Assembly (NCBI GenBank): GCA_023393115.1
Contig: JAEWMS010000062.1
Span: 1-64,000, forward strand
Direction of reading: 5' to 3'
DNA: 64,000 bases
From: Bacillota bacterium
GTDB taxonomy: Bacteria; Bacillota; Clostridia; Acetivibrionales; DSM-1351
Every line of letters begins with the position of its first letter. Position 1 is the first letter of the stretch. Both the position numbers and the translations under genes were made by a program. Below the pieces are notes generated by a model. The model had not been told where the DNA came from. It did not search any database and saw only the letters and a program-made list of their open reading frames with translations. Below, one piece after another: positions 32,986-41,847 of the stretch.

Positions 32986-34542
32986 TTGTACAAAGTATTA
33001 ATCGTAGATGATGAGGTAATAATCCGGAATGGTTTATATAATATGATTCCTTGGAGTAAGCTTGAGATTGATGAGGTCAGGACAGCCTCCGGTGCTCAGG
33101 AAGCACTGGAGATTGCCAGGGAAACAATGCCTGATATTGTACTTACAGATATCTGTATGCCTGAAATGGATGGTCTTGAAATGACCCGACGGATGCTTGA
33201 ATTTATACCTGATTTAAGGGTTCTTGTACTAACAGGCTACGATGATTTTAAGTATGCGCAAAAAAGCTGTTCTCTGGGTGTTAAGGAATTTATACTAAAA
33301 CCCGTTGACGAGGTAAGTCTGATAAATAGTATCAAGCTGCAGGTGGATAATCTAAAAAATGAGCTGCAGTTGTCAATTAAAAGTAACATTCTCAATAGAA
33401 AGCTTATACTGGAGAATCAGAAAGCTTTTGAAAAATCACTTATGCAGTTGACAGAGAATGATAGTGATACTGAGGAATTGTATATTGAAGGACTTGTTCC
33501 TGAGGACAACTGTGAGTACCAGGTTTGCCTGATTTCACCTGTTCTCTCGGGTGACAGTGTTTGGTCCCAGCATAAGAATCTTTTGCTGATATCAATAAAA
33601 ACAATACTAATAAATATGATCGACACAAACAATTCCGGGTGGACCTTCCAAAATAGAGATGGGGACATTATTGTCATATTCTACATAAAAAACAGTGGTG
33701 AAAGTGCTGAGGACCAAATAGCCAAACTGCAGGAAATAGTTGGCGTAGAATATGATGTTGATTTAAAGATAGGAATTGGGCCTGTAGTTTCAAATATTTC
33801 AAAAATCAATACATCGTATATTAAGGCAAGAGAGAGCTCAAAGATTGGGTCTACTGTTACATCGGGGAATGCTGATGAAATCTCGAACTATGAAGCCGTA
33901 AGGCAGAAAGATAAACTGCAGTATTATAAGGAAAAAATGCTGGAAAGCTTCCCAGACACCGAGGCAGTTAAAATGTATTTGAAAATGTATATAGATGAAG
34001 TTAGAAACTCCGGTATGAAGAAGAACCATGCAGAGCAAAAGTTTTATGAGCTTGCGGCGGCTTTCTACTGGCAATACCTGAAGACTACCGGATATCAGGC
34101 CGACGGACGGTTGGAGACGTTGATTACAACACTTCATAATAATGATCTTGAAAATTGCTGTGTTTTTATTGAAATGTTTATTGCTAAGCTTATGTACAAC
34201 AATAAGAAACAGATGCATGAAATTGTAGAGGCTGCTACAAAATACATCAATGAGCGGCTTACCGAGGATCTAACAGTATTTACACTTGCAGAACAATTTC
34301 ATGTTGCACGCAACTATTTTTCCAGGCTCTTTAAGAAGGAGATGGGTGAAGGTTGTAATGAATATATTACGAGACTTCGTATAGAGAAAGCAAAACAACT
34401 ATTGGGAGCTTCACGGCTCAAAACCTACGAGATAGCAGAAAAAGTAGGATATAACGATACTAATTATTTCTCCCTTGCCTTTAAGAAGAATACCGGCATG
34501 TCCCCTAAAGAGTTCAGAGAAAGACTTAATAATCCGGAATAA
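32986..34542 (+). CDS. AraC-type response regulator (YesN type; CuaR/XuaR-like)
   Basis: 518 residues. Receiver domain at 1-120 with acidic pair D8/D9, phospho-acceptor D55 (DIVLTDICMPEMDG) and Lys in LKPVDE (about 104). A variable middle region (about 140-400) holds YesN-type helices. C-terminal AraC/XylS double HTH at about 415-515 (LTVFTLAEQFHVARNYFSRLFKKEMGE, KTYEIAEKVGYNDTNYFSLAFKK, MSPKEFRERL). It should activate the upstream transporter genes when the sugar is sensed. Start is TTG 32986 with GGGTGAAGGA before it; the kinase gene is 30 bases upstream. No strong terminator was found after it. Confidence 0.9.
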   Translation: MYKVLIVDDEVIIRNGLYNMIPWSKLEIDEVRTASGAQEALEIARETMPDIVLTDICMPEMDGLEMTRRMLEFIPDLRVLVLTGYDDFKYAQKSCSLGVKEFILKPVDEVSLINSIKLQVDNLKNELQLSIKSNILNRKLILENQKAFEKSLMQLTENDSDTEELYIEGLVPEDNCEYQVCLISPVLSGDSVWSQHKNLLLISIKTILINMIDTNNSGWTFQNRDGDIIVIFYIKNSGESAEDQIAKLQEIVGVEYDVDLKIGIGPVVSNISKINTSYIKARESSKIGSTVTSGNADEISNYEAVRQKDKLQYYKEKMLESFPDTEAVKMYLKMYIDEVRNSGMKKNHAEQKFYELAAAFYWQYLKTTGYQADGRLETLITTLHNNDLENCCVFIEMFIAKLMYNNKKQMHEIVEAATKYINERLTEDLTVFTLAEQFHVARNYFSRLFKKEMGEGCNEYITRLRIEKAKQLLGASRLKTYEIAEKVGYNDTNYFSLAFKKNTGMSPKEFRERLNNPE

Positions 34543-34717
34543 CAACAGCTTCTTTTCTTGTCTTGGATATTTTCTTTGATATTGCTTCTGGATTTTTTTT
34601 GAAATATAATAGTTGAAATAGCTATATAATACTTTAAATGATGAAATAAATATTTTGTTATTTTACATATGCGTTATATAGTATTCGATTTAGAGCAAAG
34701 AGAAGGTTGGTGGTTAA

Positions 34718-35743
34718 GTGAAAAAGACAAGACTGGGACGTACAGAACTTATGGTAACAAGGACCAGCTTTGGAGCACTCCCCATTCAAAGAGTCTCCTT
34801 TGATGAAGCCAAAAAGCTTCTGGTCAAAGCCTACGACAACGGAATAAATTTTTTTGATACAGCCAGAGGCTATACCGATAGCGAGGAAAAAATCGGGTAT
34901 GCATTGAAGGAGGTCAGGAAAAATGTAATTTTTGCTACAAAATCCTTTTCACAGAATAGAAAGACTTTACTTGAACATCTTGAAACAAGTCTTAAAAATT
35001 TGAAAACCGATTATGTGGATATTCTACAGCTTCATAATCCTGCCGGACTCCCTGACCCCAATGATCCGGAAAGTACCTATGCCGGTCTGCTGGAAGCAAA
35101 GAAGAAGGGGATGGTACGTTTTATCGGAATTACCAATCACAGAATAAATACAGCGATGGAAGCTGTAGCTTCCGGACTTTACGATACAATGCAGTTTCCA
35201 TTGAGTTCACTTTCCTCGGATGTGGACCTGGAGCTCATTGAACAATGTAAAAAATACGATGTAGGTTTGATAGCTATGAAGGCAATGTCAGGAGGACTTA
35301 TTACCAACGCTGCCTCGACCTTCGCGTTTTTGAGACAGTATGGAAATGTTGTGCCCATATGGGGAATACAGAGGGAGTCTGAGCTGGACGAATTCCTGTC
35401 GATGGAAGAGCAGCCTCCGGTACTGGATAAGGCCCTGTGGAAGGTTATTTATAAGGACAGAGAAGAGCTGGCAGGAAATTTCTGTAGAGGCTGCGGCTAC
35501 TGTATGCCATGCCCGGCAGGAATTGAAATTCCCATGCAGGCCAGAATATCTCTGCTTTTGAGAAGAGCTCCCTACCAGCAGTTCCTCCAGGATGAGTTTA
35601 AGAAAAAAATGGAGCTCATACCTGAGTGCATAGATTGCGGAAACTGCAGAGACCACTGCCCATATAAAATTGACACGCCCAACCTGTTAAAACGCGAGCT
35701 GGAGAACTATAACGAGTTTTACAGGGCTCATATTAAGGCGTAA
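34718..35743 (+). CDS. Aldo/keto reductase with C-terminal [4Fe-4S] ferredoxin domain
   Basis: 341 residues. Aldo-keto reductase barrel (1 to about 240): LGRTELMVTRTSFGALPIQR, Tyr in ARGYTDSEEKIGYAL, DYVDILQLHNPAG. The cysteines CRGCGYCMPCPAGIEIP (about 259-275) and CIDCGNCRDHCPYKIDTP (about 307-324) mark two [4Fe-4S]-type sites. It is a paralogue of the protein at 12100 with the same architecture but clearly different sequence. Substrate unknown. The start is GTG 34718. It stands alone between the regulator gene and ogt. Confidence 0.88.
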   Translation: MKKTRLGRTELMVTRTSFGALPIQRVSFDEAKKLLVKAYDNGINFFDTARGYTDSEEKIGYALKEVRKNVIFATKSFSQNRKTLLEHLETSLKNLKTDYVDILQLHNPAGLPDPNDPESTYAGLLEAKKKGMVRFIGITNHRINTAMEAVASGLYDTMQFPLSSLSSDVDLELIEQCKKYDVGLIAMKAMSGGLITNAASTFAFLRQYGNVVPIWGIQRESELDEFLSMEEQPPVLDKALWKVIYKDREELAGNFCRGCGYCMPCPAGIEIPMQARISLLLRRAPYQQFLQDEFKKKMELIPECIDCGNCRDHCPYKIDTPNLLKRELENYNEFYRAHIKA

Positions 35744-35814
35744 TGTTATTATTTGTGGCTGTATTGAGCAGTTATAAAAAGGTGCAATAGTCCATTTTTG
35801 AAGGGAAAACCATC

Positions 35815-36360
35815 ATGAAAAATATATTTTTCTATAATACAGAGGTTGGTATTTTAGGAATTGCCGAAGAAAATCACCATATAACTAATGTCTTTTTTCA
35901 AAGCCAAATATATGAGGTAAAACATTTACCGGTAACAGTTGAATCTGTAAATAAAATTGTAAATGATAAAGGTATGGTTATTGATGGAGAAAACTACTCC
36001 ATTCGGGAGACCAAAACCCTTAGGGAGGCTTCAAAACAGCTAAAGCAATACTTTTCCGGTAGTCTAAAAAGCTTTGAATTGCCTTTAGCACCTCAGGGTA
36101 CAGCTTTTATGAAAAGTATCTGGGAGTGTCTTATGAGAATCCCTTATGGAGAAATCAGAAGTTATAAGGAAATAGCTCAGGAATCAGGCAACTTAAAGGC
36201 TTCCAGAGCTGTGGGTATGGCAAATAACAGGAACCCCTTGCCTTTCTTCATACCCTGCCATAGGGTGATAGGTTCGAACGGAAAATTGATAGGGTACAGA
36301 GGTGGCCTTGATATAAAGATTAAACTATTAGAGCTTGAAAAAAAACATGCAGATATTTAA
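35815..36360 (+). CDS. ogt: Methylated-DNA-[protein]-cysteine S-methyltransferase
   Basis: 181 residues. It repairs O6-methylguanine by moving the methyl group to its own cysteine, in PCHRVIGSNGKLIGYRGG (Cys about 141 in FFIPCHRVIG). The DNA-binding helix region is GEIRSYKEIAQESGNLKASRAVGMANNRNPLP (about 115-146). The N-terminal part (1-85) is the weakly conserved methyltransferase-like domain. Length fits Ogt-type single-domain enzymes. It is followed by a good terminator and is probably a single-gene unit. Confidence 0.93.
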   Translation: MKNIFFYNTEVGILGIAEENHHITNVFFQSQIYEVKHLPVTVESVNKIVNDKGMVIDGENYSIRETKTLREASKQLKQYFSGSLKSFELPLAPQGTAFMKSIWECLMRIPYGEIRSYKEIAQESGNLKASRAVGMANNRNPLPFFIPCHRVIGSNGKLIGYRGGLDIKIKLLELEKKHADI

Positions 36361-36398
36361 TAAAACTAAGGCGAATAAATACTAGTAAATAATTGAGA

Positions 36399-36433
36399 TT
36401 TGGGTATTAATATTATTAATACTCATTTTTTTT
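36399..36433 (+). terminator. Rho-independent terminator after ogt
   Basis: GGGTATTAAT (36402-36411) pairs with ATTAATACTC (36415-36424), allowing one G-U, followed by ATTTTTTTT. Confidence 0.8.
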
Positions 36434-36498
36434 GGCGTCCGGCTAACGATAGGTACGAGTATATGTAAATTTTACGAACAGAAAGGTTGGAGCATTCA

Positions 36499-36714
36499 AT
36501 GGGCAAATTTGAGAGATTTGAAAAAGTTGGATTAAGGGATAAGGAGACAAAAGCGCTTATAGCGGTGTATCCAAAAAAACCGGAGGGAACAGATGAGCAG
36601 ATTGAGTCAGATGTAAAGTATTGGTATTACCAGAAAAGCTGTGGAGCTGAAGAGGAGTTAAAGGGTTTATTTGTAGATCATCTGACAGAACATGAGTTAA
36701 AGTCAATTCAATAA
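36499..36714 (+). CDS. Small conserved hypothetical protein
   Basis: 71 residues, charged and soluble (MGKFERFEKVGLRDKETKAL at the start; AEEELKGLFVDHLTEHELKS at the end). I do not recognise a named family. The ATG at 36499 is preferred over TTG 36487 because GGAG lies 6 bases before it. No partner gene is close; the intergenic region after it (about 240 bases) holds a C7 run and an AT-rich stretch before the CheX gene. Codon use and composition look like real coding sequence. Confidence 0.6.
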   Translation: MGKFERFEKVGLRDKETKALIAVYPKKPEGTDEQIESDVKYWYYQKSCGAEEELKGLFVDHLTEHELKSIQ

Positions 36715-36957
36715 AGATTTTTCATGGCTAATTAAAATTAACCCGGAAGAATGGTGAGGATTGCCGAATGGTTTGTAGGCAATTCCATCAATTGCCGGGT
36801 ATTCTTGTATACTATATTGGCAAAGGGATAGCCCAAACGGAGGAAGTTTACTAAAAAAATTTTTAGAAAATTTTTGAATCCCCCCCTAAAAAATTATATA
36901 ATGTCGAATAATAAAATAAAACAGTAAATATTGTCCATTTTAGGATGAGGTGATTTT

Positions 36958-37422
36958 ATGGATGTTAATTTAATTAATCCATTTATTGAAGCAAGTTGTA
37001 CAATCTTGAAATCAGTTGCTAATATTGATTCGACACTTGGAAAGGCGTATATTAAGACCTCGCCCTATGATAGTGATTCTTTATCAATTGTGATTGGTAT
37101 TATTGGTGATTTAAAAGGTCAGGTTATTTTTAGTATGAACAGAAATGCAGCCTGTAAATTGGCATCGTGTATGATGATGGGGATGCCTATTGAACAGTTG
37201 GACGAGATTTCCAAAAGTGCAATTTCTGAAGCAGCAAATATGATACTTGGAAATGCAGCTACAATACTGGCAATGAAAAAAGTGATTGTTGATATAACTC
37301 CACCTGCATTATTTGAAGGAAACGAAATGCATGTTTCAACACCAAAAACAAGAACGATTTGTGTTCCAATAAATTTCGATACTAATGAAAAAATTGAATT
37401 GAATATTTCAACACAGGAGTAG
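36958..37422 (+). CDS. cheX: CheX-family chemotaxis phosphatase-like protein
   Basis: 154 residues of the CheC/CheX/FliY fold. The active-site helix SEAANMILGNAATIL (about 90-104) keeps the Glu and Asn of the ExxN signature; a CheX-type N-terminus (DVNLINPFIEASCTILKSV) precedes it. Such proteins dephosphorylate CheY-P. Here it is isolated, with no other chemotaxis gene in the window, so it may serve a different receiver domain. Start ATG 36958 has ATGAGGTG upstream. A strong hairpin follows the gene. Confidence 0.85.
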   Translation: MDVNLINPFIEASCTILKSVANIDSTLGKAYIKTSPYDSDSLSIVIGIIGDLKGQVIFSMNRNAACKLASCMMMGMPIEQLDEISKSAISEAANMILGNAATILAMKKVIVDITPPALFEGNEMHVSTPKTRTICVPINFDTNEKIELNISTQE

Positions 37423-37440
37423 TATTCAAGTTACATACTT

Positions 37441-37482
37441 TTACCCCCGTCTTAAATTCTATCTATTTTAAGACGGGGGTAA
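37441..37482. terminator. 16-bp GC/AT hairpin between cheX and the arsR-type gene
   Basis: TTACCCCCGTCTTAAA (37441-37456) pairs perfectly with TTTAAGACGGGGGTAA (37467-37482). No long T run lies on either strand, though it sits between convergent genes, so it probably works as a bidirectional terminator. Confidence 0.6.
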
Positions 37483-37549
37483 GCTGGCTAATCCTTAATC
37501 AAAGCAAATCTAAGCGATATGAGCAAATCTAAGCTAAATGAGCTTATAA

Positions 37550-37840
37550 TTACTTATCCTCGGATTCCTCCTTTAAAAGTATTTTCACGATATTGATTAT
37601 TTCTTCATCAACAACTCGATAGCAGATTTCAAGGCCATTACGTACTCCGGCTATTATACCTGCCGACTTTAGTTTCGCAAGATGCTGTGAAACTGTCGAC
37701 TGGGGTAACCCAAGACATTCCTGAATCTTAGTTACATTACAACTACCGTCCATTAGTCCTTTTATTATGCAAAGCCTCTGGGGATGAGCCATAGCTTTGA
37801 GTTTATCTGCTTTAACCTCATACATTCCTAAATCAATCAA
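37550..37840 (-). CDS. ArsR-family repressor, probably sulfur/persulfide responsive
   Basis: 96 residues. Winged HTH typical of ArsR: KLKAMAHPQRLCIIKGLMDGSCNVTKIQECLGLPQSTVSQHLAKLKSAGII (about 13-63). Four cysteines (24, 34, 42, 73) could form a sulfur-sensing pair, as in SqrR/BigR, although the positions do not match clearly. It lies 48 bases after the CoA-disulfide-reductase fusion gene, in the same operon. Persulfide-responsive self-regulation is therefore likely; a metal sensor is the alternative. The start ATG has AGGAGGTT just upstream. Confidence 0.85.
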   Translation of the reverse strand: MIDLGMYEVKADKLKAMAHPQRLCIIKGLMDGSCNVTKIQECLGLPQSTVSQHLAKLKSAGIIAGVRNGLEICYRVVDEEIINIVKILLKEESEDK

Positions 37841-37888
37841 CGGAAAACCTCCTAACGTTCACTTTTACAATTAAACCTATAACAGGAA

Positions 37889-40396
37889 TCAAATGAACAG
37901 ACTCATATCCGATTCTTCAACAGAGCCAAGGAAGGTTGCGACACCCCCTATAGTAACCCCTTCAATGAGCTCCTCTTGTTTGATCCCCATAATATCCATC
38001 GACATGTTACAGGCTACAAACTCGATACCATTCTGCCTTGCTTGCTCAATAAGTGCTTCGAGAGAAAAGATATCTTTTTTGTTCATTAGATAGCGTATCA
38101 TCTTAGGTCCCATTCCTGCCATATTCATTTTGGATAGGGATAATTTTTTTGATCCCTTAGGCATCATAACACCAAAGATTCTAGAAATAAAGTCCTTTTT
38201 TACACCATTTCCTTCGGGCTTTCTTAATATATTCAAACCCCAGAAGGTAAAAAACATTGTAACCTTTCTGCCCATTGCTGCGGCGCCGTTCGCAATAATG
38301 AAGGACGCTATTGCCTTATCCAGGTCGTTACTGAATACAATCATTGATTTATTATTATTCTTTGTAGTGGGTAAATTATCCTTTTTAATTTCTTTTTTTA
38401 TTATTGCAGTAAATACGTTCTTATCATAACTTACTCCAAGCAAGCTGTTCCCGGTAGCTTTGCACCAGGTCTTAATATCTTCCTGAAAAGCCGGATCTGT
38501 CGCTTTCACTTCCAGAATTTCATTATTATCCATATCCTTAAGGGCATTAAAAACCGTCATAATTGGTCCGGGACATTGAAGTCCGCAGGCATCAAGGCAA
38601 AGACTGATTTTTGCTTCAGCAGGTTTTACGGTTTGATTTAATTGAGTATCCTCCATAGCTGCAGCAACTTCGTTTTGAGTCGAAGTTCCTGAGGCTGAAG
38701 TATTAACAGGACCTTCAGAATTAAATATTTTTCCATTTGACTGTTTACCTGCTGCCATAGTATAAAGTTTATAACCTCCGCTCAGATTTTTTACACTTTT
38801 ATAACCCCTTTGTATTAATATCCTTGAAGCAAGATAACCTCTTAAACCTACCTGACAGAAAACATAGATTGTTTTATCCTTTGGAAGCTCTGCCAGTCTG
38901 TCTCTTAGCTTATCAAGGGGAATATTAATTGCACCGGGGATTGAACCCAGCTGAAACTCATCTGGTTCCCGGACATCCAAAAGGATATCTTTGAATGTAT
39001 CGATCCGGTCCACCTCATCCCAATGGAAGACAACCGAGTCTCCTTTTAGTATGTTATTTGCAGTATAGCCCGCTATATTAACCGGATCTTTTGCCGAGGA
39101 GAAGGGGGGCGCATATGAGAGTTCCAGAGTCTCCAGATCTGAGACAGTCATTCCGGCACGCATAGCTGTGGAGAGCACATCCATTCTCTTGTCAACTCCG
39201 TCATAGCCTGCTATTTGCGCCCCGAGAAGCTTCCCGTCTGTATTACTGAATAGAAGCTTGATGGTCATTGGTATTGCTCCGGGGTAATAGCCTGCATGAG
39301 AAGCAGTCTGCGTAATGGACTTAAGGTAATTAGTTCCGTTACGCTTCAAGATTCTTTCACTATTGCCTGATAAAGCTACTGTCAAATCAAAAACCTTAAC
39401 TATTGAAGTTCCTTGGGTTCCATCGAATTTCTCCAGTTTCCCATAAATATTGTTTGCAGCAATTCTACCCTGCTTGTTTGCCGGTCCGGCAAGGGGAATA
39501 AGCGCCTGATTCCCACTAATAAAATCCTTTACTTCGATGGCGTCACCCACCGCATAAATATCAGGGTTTGAGGTCTGTAAATACTCGTTAACGTAGATAC
39601 CGCCTGTTTTTCCGATTTGAAGGCCTGCTTCGACTGCCAGACGTGTTTCCGGTCGGACTCCTATACCCATAATAACCATGTCTGCCCTTAATACAGTTCC
39701 GCTGGACAATTTAACAGAAATAGCGGTCTCATCTTCTTCAAAAGCCTCGACACCATTTTTTAGATAAAGAGCAACTCCCTTTGATTTTAAATGCTGATGA
39801 ACAATGGCTGCCATTTCAAAATCCAAAGGGCCTATTACATGGTCGGCAAGTTCAACAACTGTAACGTTTATGCCTCTCATATGAAGGTTTTCTGCCACTT
39901 CAAGACCAATGAAGCCTGCACCGACTATAATAGCATTCCTCGGAGATGCATTGTCTACATATTCCTTAATCCTGTAGGTGTCAGGTATATTTCTCAGTGT
40001 AAATATTTTTTTTGAATTAATTCCAGGCAAATTTGGTCTAACAGGTTCTGCACCTGGCGAGAGTACCAACTTATCATATGTTTCCTGATAATGTTGGTTC
40101 CTGAGTTTGTCAAATACTTCAACAGTTTTATCCTCTGTATTGATTCTTGTAACCTCGGAACGGACACGAACATCTATATTAAAGCGCTCCTTCATTTTTT
40201 CGGGAGTTTGCACCAACAGTTTTTCCTTTTCCTTGATTACTTCACCTATATAATAGGGTAGACCACAATTAGCAAAGGATATATGTTCACCTTTTTCTAT
40301 AAGTATTATCTCTGAAGTCTCGTCAAGTCTTCTCAGTCTGGCAGCGGCACTTGCTCCACCGGCTACACCGCCGATGACAACTACTTTTAAACTCAT
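37889..40396 (-). CDS. CoA-disulfide reductase / rhodanese / TusA / DsrE four-domain protein
   Basis: 835 residues. Domain 1 (about 1-445): FAD/NAD(P)H-dependent CoA-disulfide reductase family, with VVIGGVAGGASAAARLRRL and the redox Cys in SFANCGLPYYIG (about 44). Domain 2 (about 455-550): rhodanese with active-site CQVGLRGY. Domain 3 (about 600-670): TusA-like, CLDACGLQCPGPIMTV with the sulfur-carrying Cys. Domain 4 (about 685-835): DsrE-like, ending VACNMSMDIMGI. The chain suggests movement of sulfane sulfur from a persulfide through rhodanese and TusA to DsrE. The ArsR-type regulator follows in the same operon. AGGAGG precedes the ATG. Confidence 0.92.
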   Translation of the reverse strand: MSLKVVVIGGVAGGASAAARLRRLDETSEIILIEKGEHISFANCGLPYYIGEVIKEKEKLLVQTPEKMKERFNIDVRVRSEVTRINTEDKTVEVFDKLRNQHYQETYDKLVLSPGAEPVRPNLPGINSKKIFTLRNIPDTYRIKEYVDNASPRNAIIVGAGFIGLEVAENLHMRGINVTVVELADHVIGPLDFEMAAIVHQHLKSKGVALYLKNGVEAFEEDETAISVKLSSGTVLRADMVIMGIGVRPETRLAVEAGLQIGKTGGIYVNEYLQTSNPDIYAVGDAIEVKDFISGNQALIPLAGPANKQGRIAANNIYGKLEKFDGTQGTSIVKVFDLTVALSGNSERILKRNGTNYLKSITQTASHAGYYPGAIPMTIKLLFSNTDGKLLGAQIAGYDGVDKRMDVLSTAMRAGMTVSDLETLELSYAPPFSSAKDPVNIAGYTANNILKGDSVVFHWDEVDRIDTFKDILLDVREPDEFQLGSIPGAINIPLDKLRDRLAELPKDKTIYVFCQVGLRGYLASRILIQRGYKSVKNLSGGYKLYTMAAGKQSNGKIFNSEGPVNTSASGTSTQNEVAAAMEDTQLNQTVKPAEAKISLCLDACGLQCPGPIMTVFNALKDMDNNEILEVKATDPAFQEDIKTWCKATGNSLLGVSYDKNVFTAIIKKEIKKDNLPTTKNNNKSMIVFSNDLDKAIASFIIANGAAAMGRKVTMFFTFWGLNILRKPEGNGVKKDFISRIFGVMMPKGSKKLSLSKMNMAGMGPKMIRYLMNKKDIFSLEALIEQARQNGIEFVACNMSMDIMGIKQEELIEGVTIGGVATFLGSVEESDMSLFI

Positions 40397-40597
40397 AATC
40401 TGACCTCCTGATCACAACATATTCAAATATTAATATATAATAATTTTACGATATAATATAATTAGTGTCAAATAATTTTTTGATATATGGTTTTATGAAT
40501 ATATTTCTTGGGAGGTTATATACTAATCATTAAGTACTTTTCTATTGTTTATGTGATTTTTGTCATAATGAATAACTACGATGAAATGGAGATTACT

Positions 40598-40735
40598 ATG
40601 CCAACAGACAAAAGAAGCAAGAAAACCAAAGATAAAAAGCAAGACGGAGCATTTCCATCAAAGAATATAAAACATGATCCTCAGGCTGAAAGCGCAAGGG
40701 CTAAATTCGGAAAGGATACCGTGGCCGAGGAATAG
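40598..40735 (+). CDS. Small clostridial protein, CPC_1213-like
   Basis: 45 residues: lysine-rich start (MPTDKRSKKTKDKKQDGAF) and NIKHDPQAESARAKFGKD at the end. The latter motif recalls the short clostridial family I remember as CPC_1213; the name is from memory and function is unknown. ATG 40598 is preferred over longer upstream starts (from 40508), because GGAG lies at 40588-40591 and the upstream extension is hydrophobic and not typical. The gene stands alone. Confidence 0.6.
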   Translation: MPTDKRSKKTKDKKQDGAFPSKNIKHDPQAESARAKFGKDTVAEE

Positions 40736-40832
40736 ATAAGAGGCTGTTGCATAACGATATGGATTAATGTATGTTATATAGAAAGCTATAGTACGCGGGG
40801 ACAACTCGTAAAAATGTAGAAGGATGGTTAAA

Positions 40833-40874
40833 ACAGTTAGAGGAATTTTATGACAGAGAATTACTCTAACTGTT
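40833..40874. other. Hairpin in the region between 40736 and 40984
   Basis: AAACAGTTAGAG pairs with CTCTAACTGTTT (12 bp) and an inner AATT/AATT extends it. No T run on the + strand. The remaining 250-base region shows no gene. Confidence 0.45.
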
Positions 40875-40984
40875 TAGCGTCCGATACCTAAATTTATTAT
40901 TTTGTTAAAAAAATAACGTTAATAAGCTAACAATGTGGGTATATAATATTATGTAAATAAATAATTACAATATGGAGGTTACTT

Positions 40985-41758
40985 ATGGGTAGCAAAAATA
41001 TATTTGATCTAACGGGAAAAGTAGCAGTTGTAACAGGAGCCTCATCAGGCTTGGGAGTACAGATGGCAAAGGCCTTGGCTCTTCAGGGTGCAGATATTGC
41101 CATATTGGCAAGACGTAAGGAAAAGCTGGACAAGGTTGCCGATGAGATTAAAGCGTTGGGAGTAAAGTGTTTATCGTTACAGTGTGATGTTACAGACACT
41201 GCTTCAATTGTTGCCGCTGCTGGAGCTGTCAAGGCTGAGTTTGGGAAAGCGGATATTCTCATAAATAATGCGGGTTCAGGAGGGGTCGGACCGGCTGAGG
41301 AAACAACTGATGATACATGGAGTCACACTATAAAGGTTGATTTAGATGGAGTATTTAAGGTTGCAAGAGAATTTGGTAAATTAATGATTGAAAACAAATA
41401 CGGACGTATTATTAATATTTCATCAATGTATGGAATGGTAGGTAACATGGCATTACCGACTGCAGCTTATCACGCTGCAAAGGGCGGAGTTGTCAACCTG
41501 ACCAGAGCCCTTGCGTCAGAATGGGCTAAACATAATATAACTGTAAATGCAATTTGTCCCGGTTACTTTGCAACTGAACTTACAGTTGATACATTAAACA
41601 CCGAATCATTTACCAATTACATGAAGTCAACCGTTCCAGTAGGAAGATATGGAAAAGAAGGAGAACTGGATTCAACTGTGGTGTATCTGGCATCAGACCA
41701 TTCTTCATATGTAACAGGAGTTATTTTACCAGTGGATGGTGGATATACCTGCGTATAA
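40985..41758 (+). CDS. Short-chain dehydrogenase/reductase, gluconate 5-dehydrogenase-like
   Basis: 257 residues. Classical SDR: cofactor motif TGASSGLG (about 18-25), NNAG (about 92-95), the catalytic Ser in INISSMYG (about 139-146) and YHAAKGG (about 159-165). The C-terminal region SSYVTGVILPVDGGYTCV is that of gluconate 5-dehydrogenase/3-oxoacyl reductase types. ARR at 39-41 after the second strand suggests NADP preference. Substrate not certain. ATGGAGG precedes the ATG. A terminator follows directly. Confidence 0.88.
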   Translation: MGSKNIFDLTGKVAVVTGASSGLGVQMAKALALQGADIAILARRKEKLDKVADEIKALGVKCLSLQCDVTDTASIVAAAGAVKAEFGKADILINNAGSGGVGPAEETTDDTWSHTIKVDLDGVFKVAREFGKLMIENKYGRIINISSMYGMVGNMALPTAAYHAAKGGVVNLTRALASEWAKHNITVNAICPGYFATELTVDTLNTESFTNYMKSTVPVGRYGKEGELDSTVVYLASDHSSYVTGVILPVDGGYTCV

Positions 41759-41800
41759 ATAAATGTGAATTTATAGTTAATAATTATTAATAGCAGATGA

Positions 41801-41842
41801 AAAAAGAAACTGGTTTATGCTGATATAAACCAGTTTCTTTTT
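41801..41842. terminator. Bidirectional terminator between the SDR gene and uppP
   Basis: AAAGAAACTGGTTTAT pairs with ATAAACCAGTTTCTTT around GCTGAT, followed by T-rich sequence on both strands. Confidence 0.9.
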
Positions 41843-41847
41843 GTGCG

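Noticed and set aside
36880..36915. Sigma-D-like flagellar promoter before cheX (TAAA ... TCGAATAA)
   Set aside because: Spacing is about 12-13 instead of 15 bases and the -10 does not match GCCGATAA well.
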